35,327 bases of DNA from Trueperaceae bacterium (lineage in GTDB: Bacteria; Deinococcota; Deinococci; Deinococcales; Trueperaceae): positions 1 to 35,327 of the forward strand of contig JAABSI010000023.1 of the NCBI GenBank assembly GCA_011390455.1, given 5' to 3'. Below, piece after piece: positions 25,580 to 33,388 of the stretch. Position 1 is the first letter of the stretch. Each line of letters starts with the position of its first letter. Position numbers and translations under genes: made by a program. The notes under the pieces were generated by a model that saw only the letters and a list, made by a program, of their open reading frames with translations, had not been told where the DNA came from and searched no databases.

Positions 25580-28500
25580 TCAGCCCTTCGGCGCCTTCTT
25601 GGTCTTCTTGGGCGTACCCCGCGCGCGCTTCGCGCGCGCGTCGTCGTTCTTGGTGCGCTCCTGGGCGGCGCGCCGCGCGGCGCCGGTCGCGCCCTTCGCC
25701 CCCGCCGACTTGCCCCCCGCATCCTTGCCGCCCGCGCCCTTGGCCTCGGCGCCCTTCGCGCCCTTCGCGCCCGTAGCCTTGGGGCCCGCACCCGTCGCGC
25801 CCGCGACCTTGACCGCGGTCGAGCGCGCGCTGCTGCGCCAGGCGTCCACGTCGTACCCGGCCGCGCGCGCCGACGCCTCCAGCGATCGCCGCCACGAGCG
25901 CCATGCGTTCGCGTTGCCGCCACCGGGCGACCGCCAACGACCGAGGAGGACCGCCACTTCGGTGAGCGCCGCCAGGCCCTCGGCGCGGAACCAGCGCACG
26001 CCCGCGTGCTCGTGGACGCCGAGCGCCGCCGCACCCGCGCCGCCGCCGGTCCAGCGTTCGATCGCGGCCGCCGGGGACCCGGGGCGACCGTCGCCGCCGG
26101 CGGGGTCGGCGAGCGCCGCCTCGGCGGCCGCAGCCCAGACCTCGGCATCGGCGACGCCGCTTCGCGCCAGGCGCCGCTCGAGCGCGCGCCCGAAGCGTCC
26201 CCGCCGCCAGGTCCCCTGGGCGTCGGGCAGGTGGCCGATCAGGAACGCATAGGCGGCGGCCACGGCGCCCTCGGTGCTCGCCGCCGCGACCGCCCGCAAG
26301 CGCGAGCGCGACGCCGTCGTCGGTGCCGGGATCCGCGCGGCGCCGCCGGCAGACTCGCGAACGACATCGACGAACGTCGCCCAGGCATCGTCGATCGGGG
26401 CCCCCGCCAACCACGGGGCGACCACCGCGTCGAGCGCCGCGTAGGCCGGTCCCAAACGAAGCTCGTCGAGCGCGTCGTCGAGCGACGCCACCCCGTCGTC
26501 GCCGTAGGTCGCTACGACCCGCGCGAGCGAACCGTCCGGATCGTGCCGCTCGTGCACGTCGACGTAGACCCGGCGCCCGAAGCCCTCGAGGTCGAAGCGC
26601 CACCCATCGCGCACGACGTCGGAGGCGGCGCGCACGACGGTCACGCCGCGCGCCAGGTCGCGGGCGACGACGAACCGCCCCTCGCCGCCGACCACACCCA
26701 GCGCCTCCGCGACCGAGACGGTGCGCGCTGCGGCCCCGGCCTGCGGCACGAACGGGGTCGATCGCCGGACGCTCCCCGTCGATCGCGGATAGCGATGGTT
26801 GACGATCACCAGCGACCGGCCGCCGCGGGCATCGTTCGTGTAGGCGTAGACGTCTTCGAGCACCGCCCCGTCCTCGGTGGCGGCGTCGTACAGCCGGAAC
26901 GCCTCGGCGCCGGCGAACGCCGCCCGGTGCCGGAGCAGCGGAACCAGTTCGCGCTCGTGGCGATCGACGAGCCACCCCTCGGGACGCTCGTCGAGCTTCG
27001 CGCGACGGAACTCCATGCCGTACTTCTCGCGGTACCCCTCGAACTGCCCGTGGCCGATCATCGGCAGCCCCGGCATGGTGGCCAGCAGCGTCGCGACCGC
27101 GAAGTAGCGGTCGCCGTCGCCGAACTGCTCGCGCGCCGACTCCTCGTCCGGGTTGTTCATGAAGTTGACGTAGCGCTGCAGCACCCGCGGATCGAACTCG
27201 AGCAGCTCCTTGAGGATGCGCCGATAGCCCGCGTTGTCCTGGTCGCGCATCATGTGCATGAAGGCGCTGTTGTACACGCGGTGCATGCCCAGCGACCGCA
27301 CGAAGTAGCTCTCCATCATCCAGAACGCCTCGGCGAGCAGCAGCGTGCCGGGGACCTCGGTCGCCACGCGCTCGACGACGGTGCGCCAGAACTCCCCACC
27401 CATGGCGTCCTCGAATGCCTCGTCCGTCATCGCCCCGAAGCGCCCGCGCGAGGGCACGCCACCCCCCTCGCCCGGCGGCGGGAACCACAACCGGCGCACG
27501 TGGCGCTTCGCGAGCGTCATGGCGGCGTCGAACCGGATGATCGGGGAACGCCGGGCCACTTCGACGATCGTGCGCAGCACCGCCTCGCGCACGTCGGCGC
27601 GCAGGTAGTCGAGCTGCGCGGTGTCGTTCCACGGCATCGTGGTGCCATCGTTGCCGTGGTAGACGTACCGCGCCTCACCCGTCGCGGCGTCGCGGCGCTC
27701 GAACACGACCGCCGCGTCGCTGCCGTCGTAGTAGTGGTCCTCGATGCGGATCTCGACCCGCGGGTCGCCCGACAGGTCCGGTCCGGTGAAGGTGTACCCC
27801 GGGTACGGCGGGTGCGGCAGCTGCACGAAGCGCTCGGGGTGCTCCACCACCCAGCGCCCGTCGATGCCCACGTGGTTGGGCACCATGTCGGTCGCCATGC
27901 GGATCCCGTGGCGCGCGGCGCGCACCTTGAGCGCCTCGAACGCGGGTTCGCCTCCCAGGTCGTGGGCGATGACGTAGTCCTCGAGCGCGTACGCCGACGC
28001 CACCGCGTCGTGCTGTCCGCGCAGGTGCTTGATCCGGCGCGAGGCCTCGCTGCGCTGCCAGACGCCGATCAGCCACAGGGCGTTCACGCCCTTGCGGGCG
28101 AGCTCGGCCAGCGCCGCCTCGGGCACCTCGTCGAGCCGAGCCACCGCCACGCCGTGATCGCGCGCCAGCTGTTCGAGCCAGACGTAGGTGCTCTTGGCGA
28201 CCATGACGACCTCGGGCATCCAGTCGACGTCGGCGCTGAAGCGCTCCGCCTCGTCCTCGCCGAACCGCAGCTCGGCGCGGCCCGGGGCGGGCGGGCGACC
28301 GACGCCGGCGCCGGCACGGCCGCGCGCCACGTTCGCCTCGCGGACGCTCGCGAGGGCGTCGAGGAGCCGCGCGAGCAGCTTCTCGAAGTCGTCGCCGAGC
28401 ACCGCGCCCCAAGCGCGCCGCACGAAGCGGATCTGCGCCTCCAGGTCGTCGGGATGGGCCCGCGCCGGCTCGAGGAGCAGGTCGAAGAGCGAGACGCCCG

Positions 28501-29149
28501 GGCGCCCGGGCAGACCGGGGCGGTCCTCGAGGTGGCCCCGCAACGAGTCGATCAGCGCGTCGAACGGCACCTGCGCCGCGAGCGGAGCGACGTCGACCAG
28601 CGGCCGCGCGCCGCGGAGGGCCGGGTTGGCGTTGGCCAACCAACAGGTCCAGGCTTCTTCGATCGCCACGTGCGCGCCGGACACGCCGTCGACGCTCCTG
28701 CGCAGCGCCTCCTCGGCGGAGGTGCCCGCGGCGACGTCGGGCGGCGGGTAGCGATCGACGAACGCGACGAGCGTCGCGTCGAAGTCCGCGCCCATCCAGC
28801 CGCGCGCCCGCCGTTCGAGGTCGGCGAACAGGTCCGCGTCGACCGTCTGCAGGTAGCGCGCGATGACGAGGTGGTAGACCTCCTCGAGCAGGGCGCCCGC
28901 GTACAGGTCCGCGGCGCGCAGCGGCGGCGCCTCGGGGTCGGGATCGAGCGCGACCCGCGCCGCGACGCGCGCCGCCCGGTCGGGATCGGCGAGCATCAGA
29001 TCGCCCCGCAGCGTCACCCACGACCCTTCGACGCCGTACCGGTGCCGCGCATCGCGCGCGACGTGGAAGGCGCGCGCGGGACCCTGCACGGGCCAAGGGG
29101 TACGGAACCGGTGGGTGCGGGCGACAGGATCGATGGGGCAACCTACCAC
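25580..29149 (-). CDS. Very large GH13 (alpha-amylase fold) enzyme with lysine-rich tail
   Basis: About 1189 residues if GTG 29149 is used. The first 310 or so residues are helical and unrecognised. A GH13 barrel follows: DMVPNHVG (Asp421, His426), RFDAAMTLAKRH with nucleophile Asp541, LLLAEAFWMMES with acid/base Glu607, and FMNNPDEES with Asp668. The catalytic triad is kept, but the near-universal NHD before the third acid reads N-P-D, with the histidine replaced by Pro667. After a beta-rich part, the last 75 residues are Ala/Gly/Lys repeats (KATGAKGAKGAEAKG) like histone H1, ending KKTKKAPKG. No signal peptide, so cytoplasmic. Divergent from treS, which suggests a role in alpha-glucan or trehalose metabolism. 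The start is uncertain: GTG 29149 has GGAGG only 3 nt away, while a TGG-TAGGTT box at 29140-29145 lies downstream of it; GTG 29089 is another choice. Confidence 0.85.
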   Translation of the reverse strand: MVGCPIDPVARTHRFRTPWPVQGPARAFHVARDARHRYGVEGSWVTLRGDLMLADPDRAARVAARVALDPDPEAPPLRAADLYAGALLEEVYHLVIARYLQTVDADLFADLERRARGWMGADFDATLVAFVDRYPPPDVAAGTSAEEALRRSVDGVSGAHVAIEEAWTCWLANANPALRGARPLVDVAPLAAQVPFDALIDSLRGHLEDRPGLPGRPGVSLFDLLLEPARAHPDDLEAQIRFVRRAWGAVLGDDFEKLLARLLDALASVREANVARGRAGAGVGRPPAPGRAELRFGEDEAERFSADVDWMPEVVMVAKSTYVWLEQLARDHGVAVARLDEVPEAALAELARKGVNALWLIGVWQRSEASRRIKHLRGQHDAVASAYALEDYVIAHDLGGEPAFEALKVRAARHGIRMATDMVPNHVGIDGRWVVEHPERFVQLPHPPYPGYTFTGPDLSGDPRVEIRIEDHYYDGSDAAVVFERRDAATGEARYVYHGNDGTTMPWNDTAQLDYLRADVREAVLRTIVEVARRSPIIRFDAAMTLAKRHVRRLWFPPPGEGGGVPSRGRFGAMTDEAFEDAMGGEFWRTVVERVATEVPGTLLLAEAFWMMESYFVRSLGMHRVYNSAFMHMMRDQDNAGYRRILKELLEFDPRVLQRYVNFMNNPDEESAREQFGDGDRYFAVATLLATMPGLPMIGHGQFEGYREKYGMEFRRAKLDERPEGWLVDRHERELVPLLRHRAAFAGAEAFRLYDAATEDGAVLEDVYAYTNDARGGRSLVIVNHRYPRSTGSVRRSTPFVPQAGAAARTVSVAEALGVVGGEGRFVVARDLARGVTVVRAASDVVRDGWRFDLEGFGRRVYVDVHERHDPDGSLARVVATYGDDGVASLDDALDELRLGPAYAALDAVVAPWLAGAPIDDAWATFVDVVRESAGGAARIPAPTTASRSRLRAVAAASTEGAVAAAYAFLIGHLPDAQGTWRRGRFGRALERRLARSGVADAEVWAAAAEAALADPAGGDGRPGSPAAAIERWTGGGAGAAALGVHEHAGVRWFRAEGLAALTEVAVLLGRWRSPGGGNANAWRSWRRSLEASARAAGYDVDAWRSSARSTAVKVAGATGAGPKATGAKGAKGAEAKGAGGKDAGGKSAGAKGATGAARRAAQERTKNDDARAKRARGTPKKTKKAPKG

Positions 29150-29203
29150 GCACCTCCGGGCGGCCGCCCCCGCCCGGCGGCCCGCAGGACGGACCCCGAC
29201 GGG

Positions 29204-29209
29204 TAGCAT
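29204..29209 (+). promoter_or_regulatory. Probable -10 box of treS
   Basis: TAGCAT, 19 nt before the treS ATG; the short leader includes GGAGG at 29220-29224. No clear -35. Confidence 0.4.
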
Positions 29210-29228
29210 GGCGGCATCTGGAGGCTCC

Positions 29229-30845
29229 ATGACGATCCGTCGCGACCTCGTGCTCTACGAACTCTACGTCCGCGCCTTCCGCGACGCGAACGGCGACGGC
29301 CACGGCGACCTGCGGGGCGTGATCGAGAAGCTGGACCACATCGTCGCGCTCGGCGTCGACATCCTGTGGCTGCTGCCGATCTCGCCGTCGCCGCTGCGCG
29401 ACGACGGCTACGACGTCACCGATTTCCGGGCCGTGCACCCCGACTACGGGAGCCTCGACGACCTGAAGGCGCTGTTGGACGCCGCCCATGCCCGCGGCCT
29501 GAAGGTGATCACCGACCTGGTGCTCAACCACACCAGCGACGACCATCCGTGGTTCCAGGCATCGCGGCGACGCCAGGACGGCAAGGACGATTGGTACGTC
29601 TGGACCGACGACCCCACCCGCTACGCGGGCACGCGCATCATCTTCACCGACACCGAGACGTCCAACTGGACCTTCGACGAGGTCCGCGGGCAGTACTACT
29701 GGCACCGCTTCTTCGGTCACCAGCCCGACCTCAACTACGACCACCCGGACGTGCGCGCCGAGATGCTCGACACCGTGCGCTACTGGCTCGAGCTGGGCGT
29801 CGACGGCTTCCGCCTCGACGCGATCCCGTACCTCTTCGAACGCGAAGGGACGAACAGCGAGAACCTCCCCGAGACCCACGCCTTCCTCAAGGAGGTGCGG
29901 GCGTTGATCGACCGCGTCGCCCCCGAGGCGTTCGTGCTCGGCGAGGTGAACCAATGGCCGCACGACACCCTGCCGTACTTCGGCGACGGCCGCGACGAGA
30001 TGGGCTACCTGTTCCACTTCCCGGTGATGCCGCGGCTCTACCGCGCGCTCGCCGAAGGCCACGCGGACTCGATCCGATGGATCCTGGAGCGCACGCCCGA
30101 ACCGCCCGAAGGCGGGCGCTGGGTCGTGTTCCTGCGCAACCACGACGAGCTCACCCTCGAGATGGTGACCGACGAGGAGCGCGCGCTGATGTACGCCGCC
30201 TACGCCCCGGAGCGTCGGATGCGGCTCAACGTCGGCATCCGACGGCGCTTGGCGCCGCTCCTCGGCTTCGACCGCCGTAAGCTCGAGGTGATGCACGGCC
30301 TGTTGATGACCCTGCCCGGGACCCCCATCCTCTACTACGGGGACGAGATCGGCATGGGCGACGACGTGACGCTCCCCGACCGGCACGGGGTGCGCACGCC
30401 GATGGCGTGGACCGACGCCCCGGGGGTCGGGTTCAGCGACCACCCGGCCCCGTACCAGCCCCCCGTGGCGGACGGCCCCGGCGGCTTCCGCCGCGCGAAC
30501 GTGGCGGCCCAGGAGCGCGACCCGGACAGCCTGCTCCACTGGGTGCGGCGCCTCGTCGCCACCCGCCGCACGCTGCCGGCGCTGACGCCCGGTGGCCGCT
30601 TCGCCGTGCTCGATGCTGGGGACCCGCGCGTCCTCGCCGTCCACCACGTGGGTGAGGGAGCCAACTTCGTCGCCGTGCACAACCTCGCCGACGCGCGCGC
30701 CGCGGTGCGCGTGGCCGCGCCGATCGACGGACCCTGGCGCTGCGTCTGGTCCGACGCCGACACGCGCCACGACGGGGCGCTCGACGGCGGCGACCTGGCC
30801 CTCGAACTGCCCCCGTACGGGTACGCATGGTGGACCACCGGATGA
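29229..30845 (+). CDS. treS: Trehalose synthase (maltose alpha-D-glucosyltransferase), GH13
   Basis: Interconverts maltose and trehalose; 538 residues. TreS hallmarks: DLVLNHTSDDHPWFQASR, GFRLDAIPYLFEREGTNSEN (nucleophile Asp197), LGEVNQWP (Glu239) and FLRNHDELTLEMVTDEER (Asp306). C-terminal beta domain ends at PYGYAWW. No fused maltokinase domain. GGAGG is 4 nt before the ATG. Its stop overlaps the next ATG as ATGA, so the following lipoprotein gene is translated with it. The divergent GH13 gene may act on the same sugars. Confidence 0.95.
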   Translation: MTIRRDLVLYELYVRAFRDANGDGHGDLRGVIEKLDHIVALGVDILWLLPISPSPLRDDGYDVTDFRAVHPDYGSLDDLKALLDAAHARGLKVITDLVLNHTSDDHPWFQASRRRQDGKDDWYVWTDDPTRYAGTRIIFTDTETSNWTFDEVRGQYYWHRFFGHQPDLNYDHPDVRAEMLDTVRYWLELGVDGFRLDAIPYLFEREGTNSENLPETHAFLKEVRALIDRVAPEAFVLGEVNQWPHDTLPYFGDGRDEMGYLFHFPVMPRLYRALAEGHADSIRWILERTPEPPEGGRWVVFLRNHDELTLEMVTDEERALMYAAYAPERRMRLNVGIRRRLAPLLGFDRRKLEVMHGLLMTLPGTPILYYGDEIGMGDDVTLPDRHGVRTPMAWTDAPGVGFSDHPAPYQPPVADGPGGFRRANVAAQERDPDSLLHWVRRLVATRRTLPALTPGGRFAVLDAGDPRVLAVHHVGEGANFVAVHNLADARAAVRVAAPIDGPWRCVWSDADTRHDGALDGGDLALELPPYGYAWWTTG

Positions 30846-31735
30846 GCGCGCGGCGGACGCACCGTCGGGCGCGCGCGCTCGCTCCGGCGCTGGCGCTCGT
30901 GCTCCTGATCGCTGGGTGCGCCGAGCAGCTCGCCGCGCCCGCCGAACCCCTGCGCCTGCTGCGCCCCTCCTGGGGCGAGGCGTACGCGGGCGAGGCGTTC
31001 GACGGTGCGCTGCGCCCCACCGGCGGCCTCCGGCCCTACCGTTTCGAGCTCGCCGCCGGCGCCCTGCCCGCCGGCTTGCGGCTCGAGGGGGGGCGCATCG
31101 TCGGGACCCCGACCGAACCCGGCCGCTCCCGGTTCACGGTCGAGGTCAGCGACGGCAACCTGTCGCAGGCCCTGCTCGAGCTCGAGCTCGTGGTGCGGCC
31201 GTTGCCCGCGCCCGTCGTGCGGGTGGACACGCCCGCGACCGAGGTCCGCGGTCCTCTCCGCCTGGTCGCTCGCGTCGAGGACGCACGCGGCTGGCTCGGA
31301 GCACGGATCGTCGTCCGCTGGGACGCCGACCTGTTCACGCTCGAGGACGCCCCCACCGCGGTCGATGGGCGCACGGTCGCCTTCGCGGACGCGGAGCCGG
31401 GCGTGCTGTTCCTCGACGTGGCGGCGCTCGGCGCCGCGCGCGACGGCGCCTTCGACGTCGCCCGGTGGACGCTGGTGCCCGTGGACCCGCCAGCGCGGGC
31501 GAGCGTGCTCGTCGTCGCGACGTCGCGGTACTCGGGCGGCGAGGCCGTCAGCGAGCGTCGCGAGGGCGCGCCGCCGAGCGCGACGCTGCCCGCAGCCGCC
31601 CCCGACGCCCCCGGCGACGACCCGCCCTCGGTCGACGAGGATCCGCCCGAGCAGCCCGTCGAACCGGCCCCGGACCCCACGGCGCCGGGCGACGATCCCG
31701 AGGCGCCGAACGGCGCGCCAGGGGGTACCCCATGA
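30842..31735 (+). CDS. Surface lipoprotein with He_PIG/Ig-like and cohesin-like domains
   Basis: 297 residues. Lipoprotein signal: Arg-rich start, hydrophobic ALALVLLIAGC, with Cys26 as the lipid site. Residues about 45-120 match the He_PIG (putative Ig) pattern: GGLRPYRFELAAGALPAGL, then GRIVGTPTEPG and FTVEVSDG. Residues about 127-230 look like a cohesin: RLVARVEDARGWLGARIVV, RWDADLFTLEDA, then a second beta half ending in ARWTLVPV and ASVLVVATS. In cohesins the matching text is of the type N-(V/L)-x-G-(L/I)-x-G-x3-x2-L-x-YDP-x-(V/L)-L. The last 60 residues are Pro/Asp/Glu-rich, perhaps a wall- or envelope-spanning spacer. The dockerin protein two genes on is the obvious partner. The lipobox is clear, He_PIG likely, cohesin moderately likely. 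Confidence 0.8.
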   Translation: MSARRTHRRARALAPALALVLLIAGCAEQLAAPAEPLRLLRPSWGEAYAGEAFDGALRPTGGLRPYRFELAAGALPAGLRLEGGRIVGTPTEPGRSRFTVEVSDGNLSQALLELELVVRPLPAPVVRVDTPATEVRGPLRLVARVEDARGWLGARIVVRWDADLFTLEDAPTAVDGRTVAFADAEPGVLFLDVAALGAARDGAFDVARWTLVPVDPPARASVLVVATSRYSGGEAVSERREGAPPSATLPAAAPDAPGDDPPSVDEDPPEQPVEPAPDPTAPGDDPEAPNGAPGGTP

Positions 31736-32289
31736 GGACGCTTCGCGCGCTGCTCACCACCGTGCTGCTCACGGCGGCGGCCATGGCGACGGCGGGCGGC
31801 TGGCGAGCGCTCGACCTGCCGGAGCGGCTCGACGCCACCCGCGAAGCGGTCGTCGGCCGCGTCGCGTCCGTGGACGTCGACCTGCGCGACGGCGAACCGT
31901 GGACGCTGGTCACCCTCGAGGTGGAGCGCTGGTGGCGGCGCGAGGGCCGGGCCGCCAGCGACGGGCCGGGCGAGATCCGCATCGCGCTTTGGGGCGGACG
32001 CGCCCCTGGCGCGCCCGCGTTGCTCGTCGCGGGGGCGCCCTCTTTCGCGGTCGGCGAGCGCGTGATCCTGTGGTTGCGCTCGCTCGACGCCGGCTTGGCG
32101 GTGCCGATCGTCGGCATCGACCAAGGGGTGTGGCGGGCGACCGACGGCCTGTGGCGCGGCGCCGACGATCGGACCTTGGGCGTCGGCGCCGGTGGTCGAC
32201 CGCAGCTCGACGGCTCGCCGGCTCCGGACGGGCTGCTCTTCGACGCCCTGGACACCGCCTTCCGTGAACTCGAGGGGGAGTCGCCGTGA
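31732..32289 (+). CDS. Secreted protein of unknown function in the cohesin/dockerin set
   Basis: 185 residues. Sec signal MRTLRALLTTVLLTAAAMATA, cut probably after ATA. The mature part is predicted beta-rich: AVVGRVASVDVDL, TLVTLEVERWWR, EIRIALWGG, then APSFAVGERVILWL and VGIDQGVWRATDG. This resembles a family of exported proteins with text of the kind VVxGxV...TxVTLxVER...GG...GxPxFxxGExVxLFL that I associate with matrixin- and dockerin-bearing gene groups. I cannot name a function. ATG in ATGA overlap with the lipoprotein stop; its own stop overlaps the next start as GTGA. It may be a structural or chaperone part of the same surface complex. Confidence 0.75.
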   Translation: MRTLRALLTTVLLTAAAMATAGGWRALDLPERLDATREAVVGRVASVDVDLRDGEPWTLVTLEVERWWRREGRAASDGPGEIRIALWGGRAPGAPALLVAGAPSFAVGERVILWLRSLDAGLAVPIVGIDQGVWRATDGLWRGADDRTLGVGAGGRPQLDGSPAPDGLLFDALDTAFRELEGESP

Positions 32290-33041
32290 GGGCCGCCGTC
32301 GCCGTCCTCGCGCTGGCGCTCACCGCATGGGCGGCCGCTTGGGACCTCCGCGTCGATCCGAGCGGTGGCCCGCTCGTGTTGATCGATCACGTCGAGGCTG
32401 CGCTCGCCGACTGGAGCGCGGCGGGTGCGGACGTCGAGGGCACCGACCGGACCGTCGTCGTGCGGTACGGCGACCCCGAGCTGCTGGGACCGGACGCGAT
32501 CGTGCTCGTCGTGGTGCGGCCCGACGCCGGCGGCTTCGACGTGCTCGTCCACCCGGCGCAGGACGGGGTGCGCGCCGCGCTCGTGCCTGCCCTCGGCGTC
32601 GTGCTGGGCGGTGTGCCGGGCGGCGGTGCCCTCGACCCGCGGGTCGACGTCGCGGCGCCGCGCGCACCGACCGTCGCCGACGTCGCCGCCCTCCGCGCCG
32701 CACGGCCCGAGGTCCCGGGCGACCTCGACGGCGACGGCCGCGTCGGCTTCGAGGACCTGCTGCGGCTGGCGGCCGCATACGGCCGTCAGGGGATCAACCT
32801 CCCCGAAGACCTCGATGGCGATGGCGTCGTCGGCGACGCGGACCTCGAGCTGTTGCGGGAGCGCTACACCTTCGAGACCGATCCGGCCGGCGACGACGAA
32901 CCAGCGGCGACGGAAGCGAACGACGACCCGTCCGAGGACGCCGAACCGACCGAGCCGGTGGAGCCGAAGGAACCGACCGAACCGAACGACGATCCGGCCG
33001 GGGGCGCCGAACCGTCAGCGCCGCAAGGCACTCCGGACTGA
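32286..33041 (+). CDS. Secreted matrixin-like pseudoprotease with C-terminal dockerin
   Basis: 251 residues. Signal peptide MRAAVAVLALALTAWAAA. Residues 35-140 follow the outline of a matrixin (M10-like) protease: VEAALADWSAAG, YGDPELLGPDAIVL, and APTVADVAALRAAR after the active site. The zinc motif slot HExxHxxGxxH is at 101-111 but reads P101-A102-xx-V105-xx-G108-xx-P111: every His and the Glu are lost, only the Gly remains. The Met-turn position is Leu116 (GGGALDPRV). Residues 145-197 are a dockerin with two calcium loops: DLDGDGRVGFEDLLRLA and DLDGDGVVGDADLELL. The last 55 residues are Asp/Glu/Pro/Thr-rich, like the lipoprotein tail. GTGA overlap with the previous gene. The dockerin is firm; the protease ancestry is inference from alignment by eye. 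Confidence 0.8.
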   Translation: MRAAVAVLALALTAWAAAWDLRVDPSGGPLVLIDHVEAALADWSAAGADVEGTDRTVVVRYGDPELLGPDAIVLVVVRPDAGGFDVLVHPAQDGVRAALVPALGVVLGGVPGGGALDPRVDVAAPRAPTVADVAALRAARPEVPGDLDGDGRVGFEDLLRLAAAYGRQGINLPEDLDGDGVVGDADLELLRERYTFETDPAGDDEPAATEANDDPSEDAEPTEPVEPKEPTEPNDDPAGGAEPSAPQGTPD

Positions 33042-33042
33042 G

Positions 33043-33083
33043 GTGCTCGGGCGGGTCCGGTCGTCGGCGAAGCGACCGAGCAC
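33043..33083. terminator. Hairpin between convergent dockerin gene and phhB
   Basis: GTGCTCGG (33043-33050) pairs with CCGAGCAC (33076-33083). A smaller alternative stem GGTCG/CGACC (33059-33077) lies inside. It fills almost all of the 47-bp gap between the two stop codons, so it can serve both strands. No T-run. Confidence 0.45.
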
Positions 33084-33088
33084 GCGGC

Positions 33089-33388
33089 TCAGCGCAAGGC
33101 AGCGAGGTCTTCGAGCAGCGCCAGATCGCGTTCGGTCACGCGGCCGCCGGCGTCGTGGGTGACGAGCCGCATCGCGACGTCGCGGTAGGTCCAGGCCGTC
33201 TCCGGATGATGCCCGTGCCGCTCGGCGTGGAGCGCGACCGAGACCAGGAAGCCCACGGCCTCGGCCACCGACGCGAAGCGGTGCTCGAACACGAGCGCAC
33301 CGTCCTCGGCTTGCCGCCAGTCGGGCGCGGCGGCGAGCGCGGCGGCCACGGCGGCGGCGTCGGCGACCTTGGGCCCATCGCCCGTCAT
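33089..33388 (-). CDS. phhB: 4a-hydroxytetrahydrobiopterin dehydratase (PCD/DCoH)
   Basis: 99 residues, full length for the family. Recycles pterin cofactor after aromatic amino acid hydroxylation. Family core: VFEHRFASVAEAVGFLVSVALHAERHGHHPE with the catalytic His pair, TYRDVAMRLVTHDAGGRVTERDLALLEDL at the end. ATG 33388 overlaps the stop of the preceding 640-residue gene as ATGA, so the two are coupled. No phenylalanine hydroxylase is in the window. Confidence 0.93.
   Translation of the reverse strand: MTGDGPKVADAAAVAAALAAAPDWRQAEDGALVFEHRFASVAEAVGFLVSVALHAERHGHHPETAWTYRDVAMRLVTHDAGGRVTERDLALLEDLAALR

Noticed and set aside
26006..29206. 1066-codon plus-strand frame opposite the GH13 gene
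   Set aside because: The minus strand has conserved GH13 motifs throughout; the plus product has none and is typical of high-GC antisense frames.
30842..33041. Full cellulosome locus
   Set aside because: Only one dockerin and one cohesin-like domain, no cellulases or carbohydrate-binding modules; treS is cytoplasmic.
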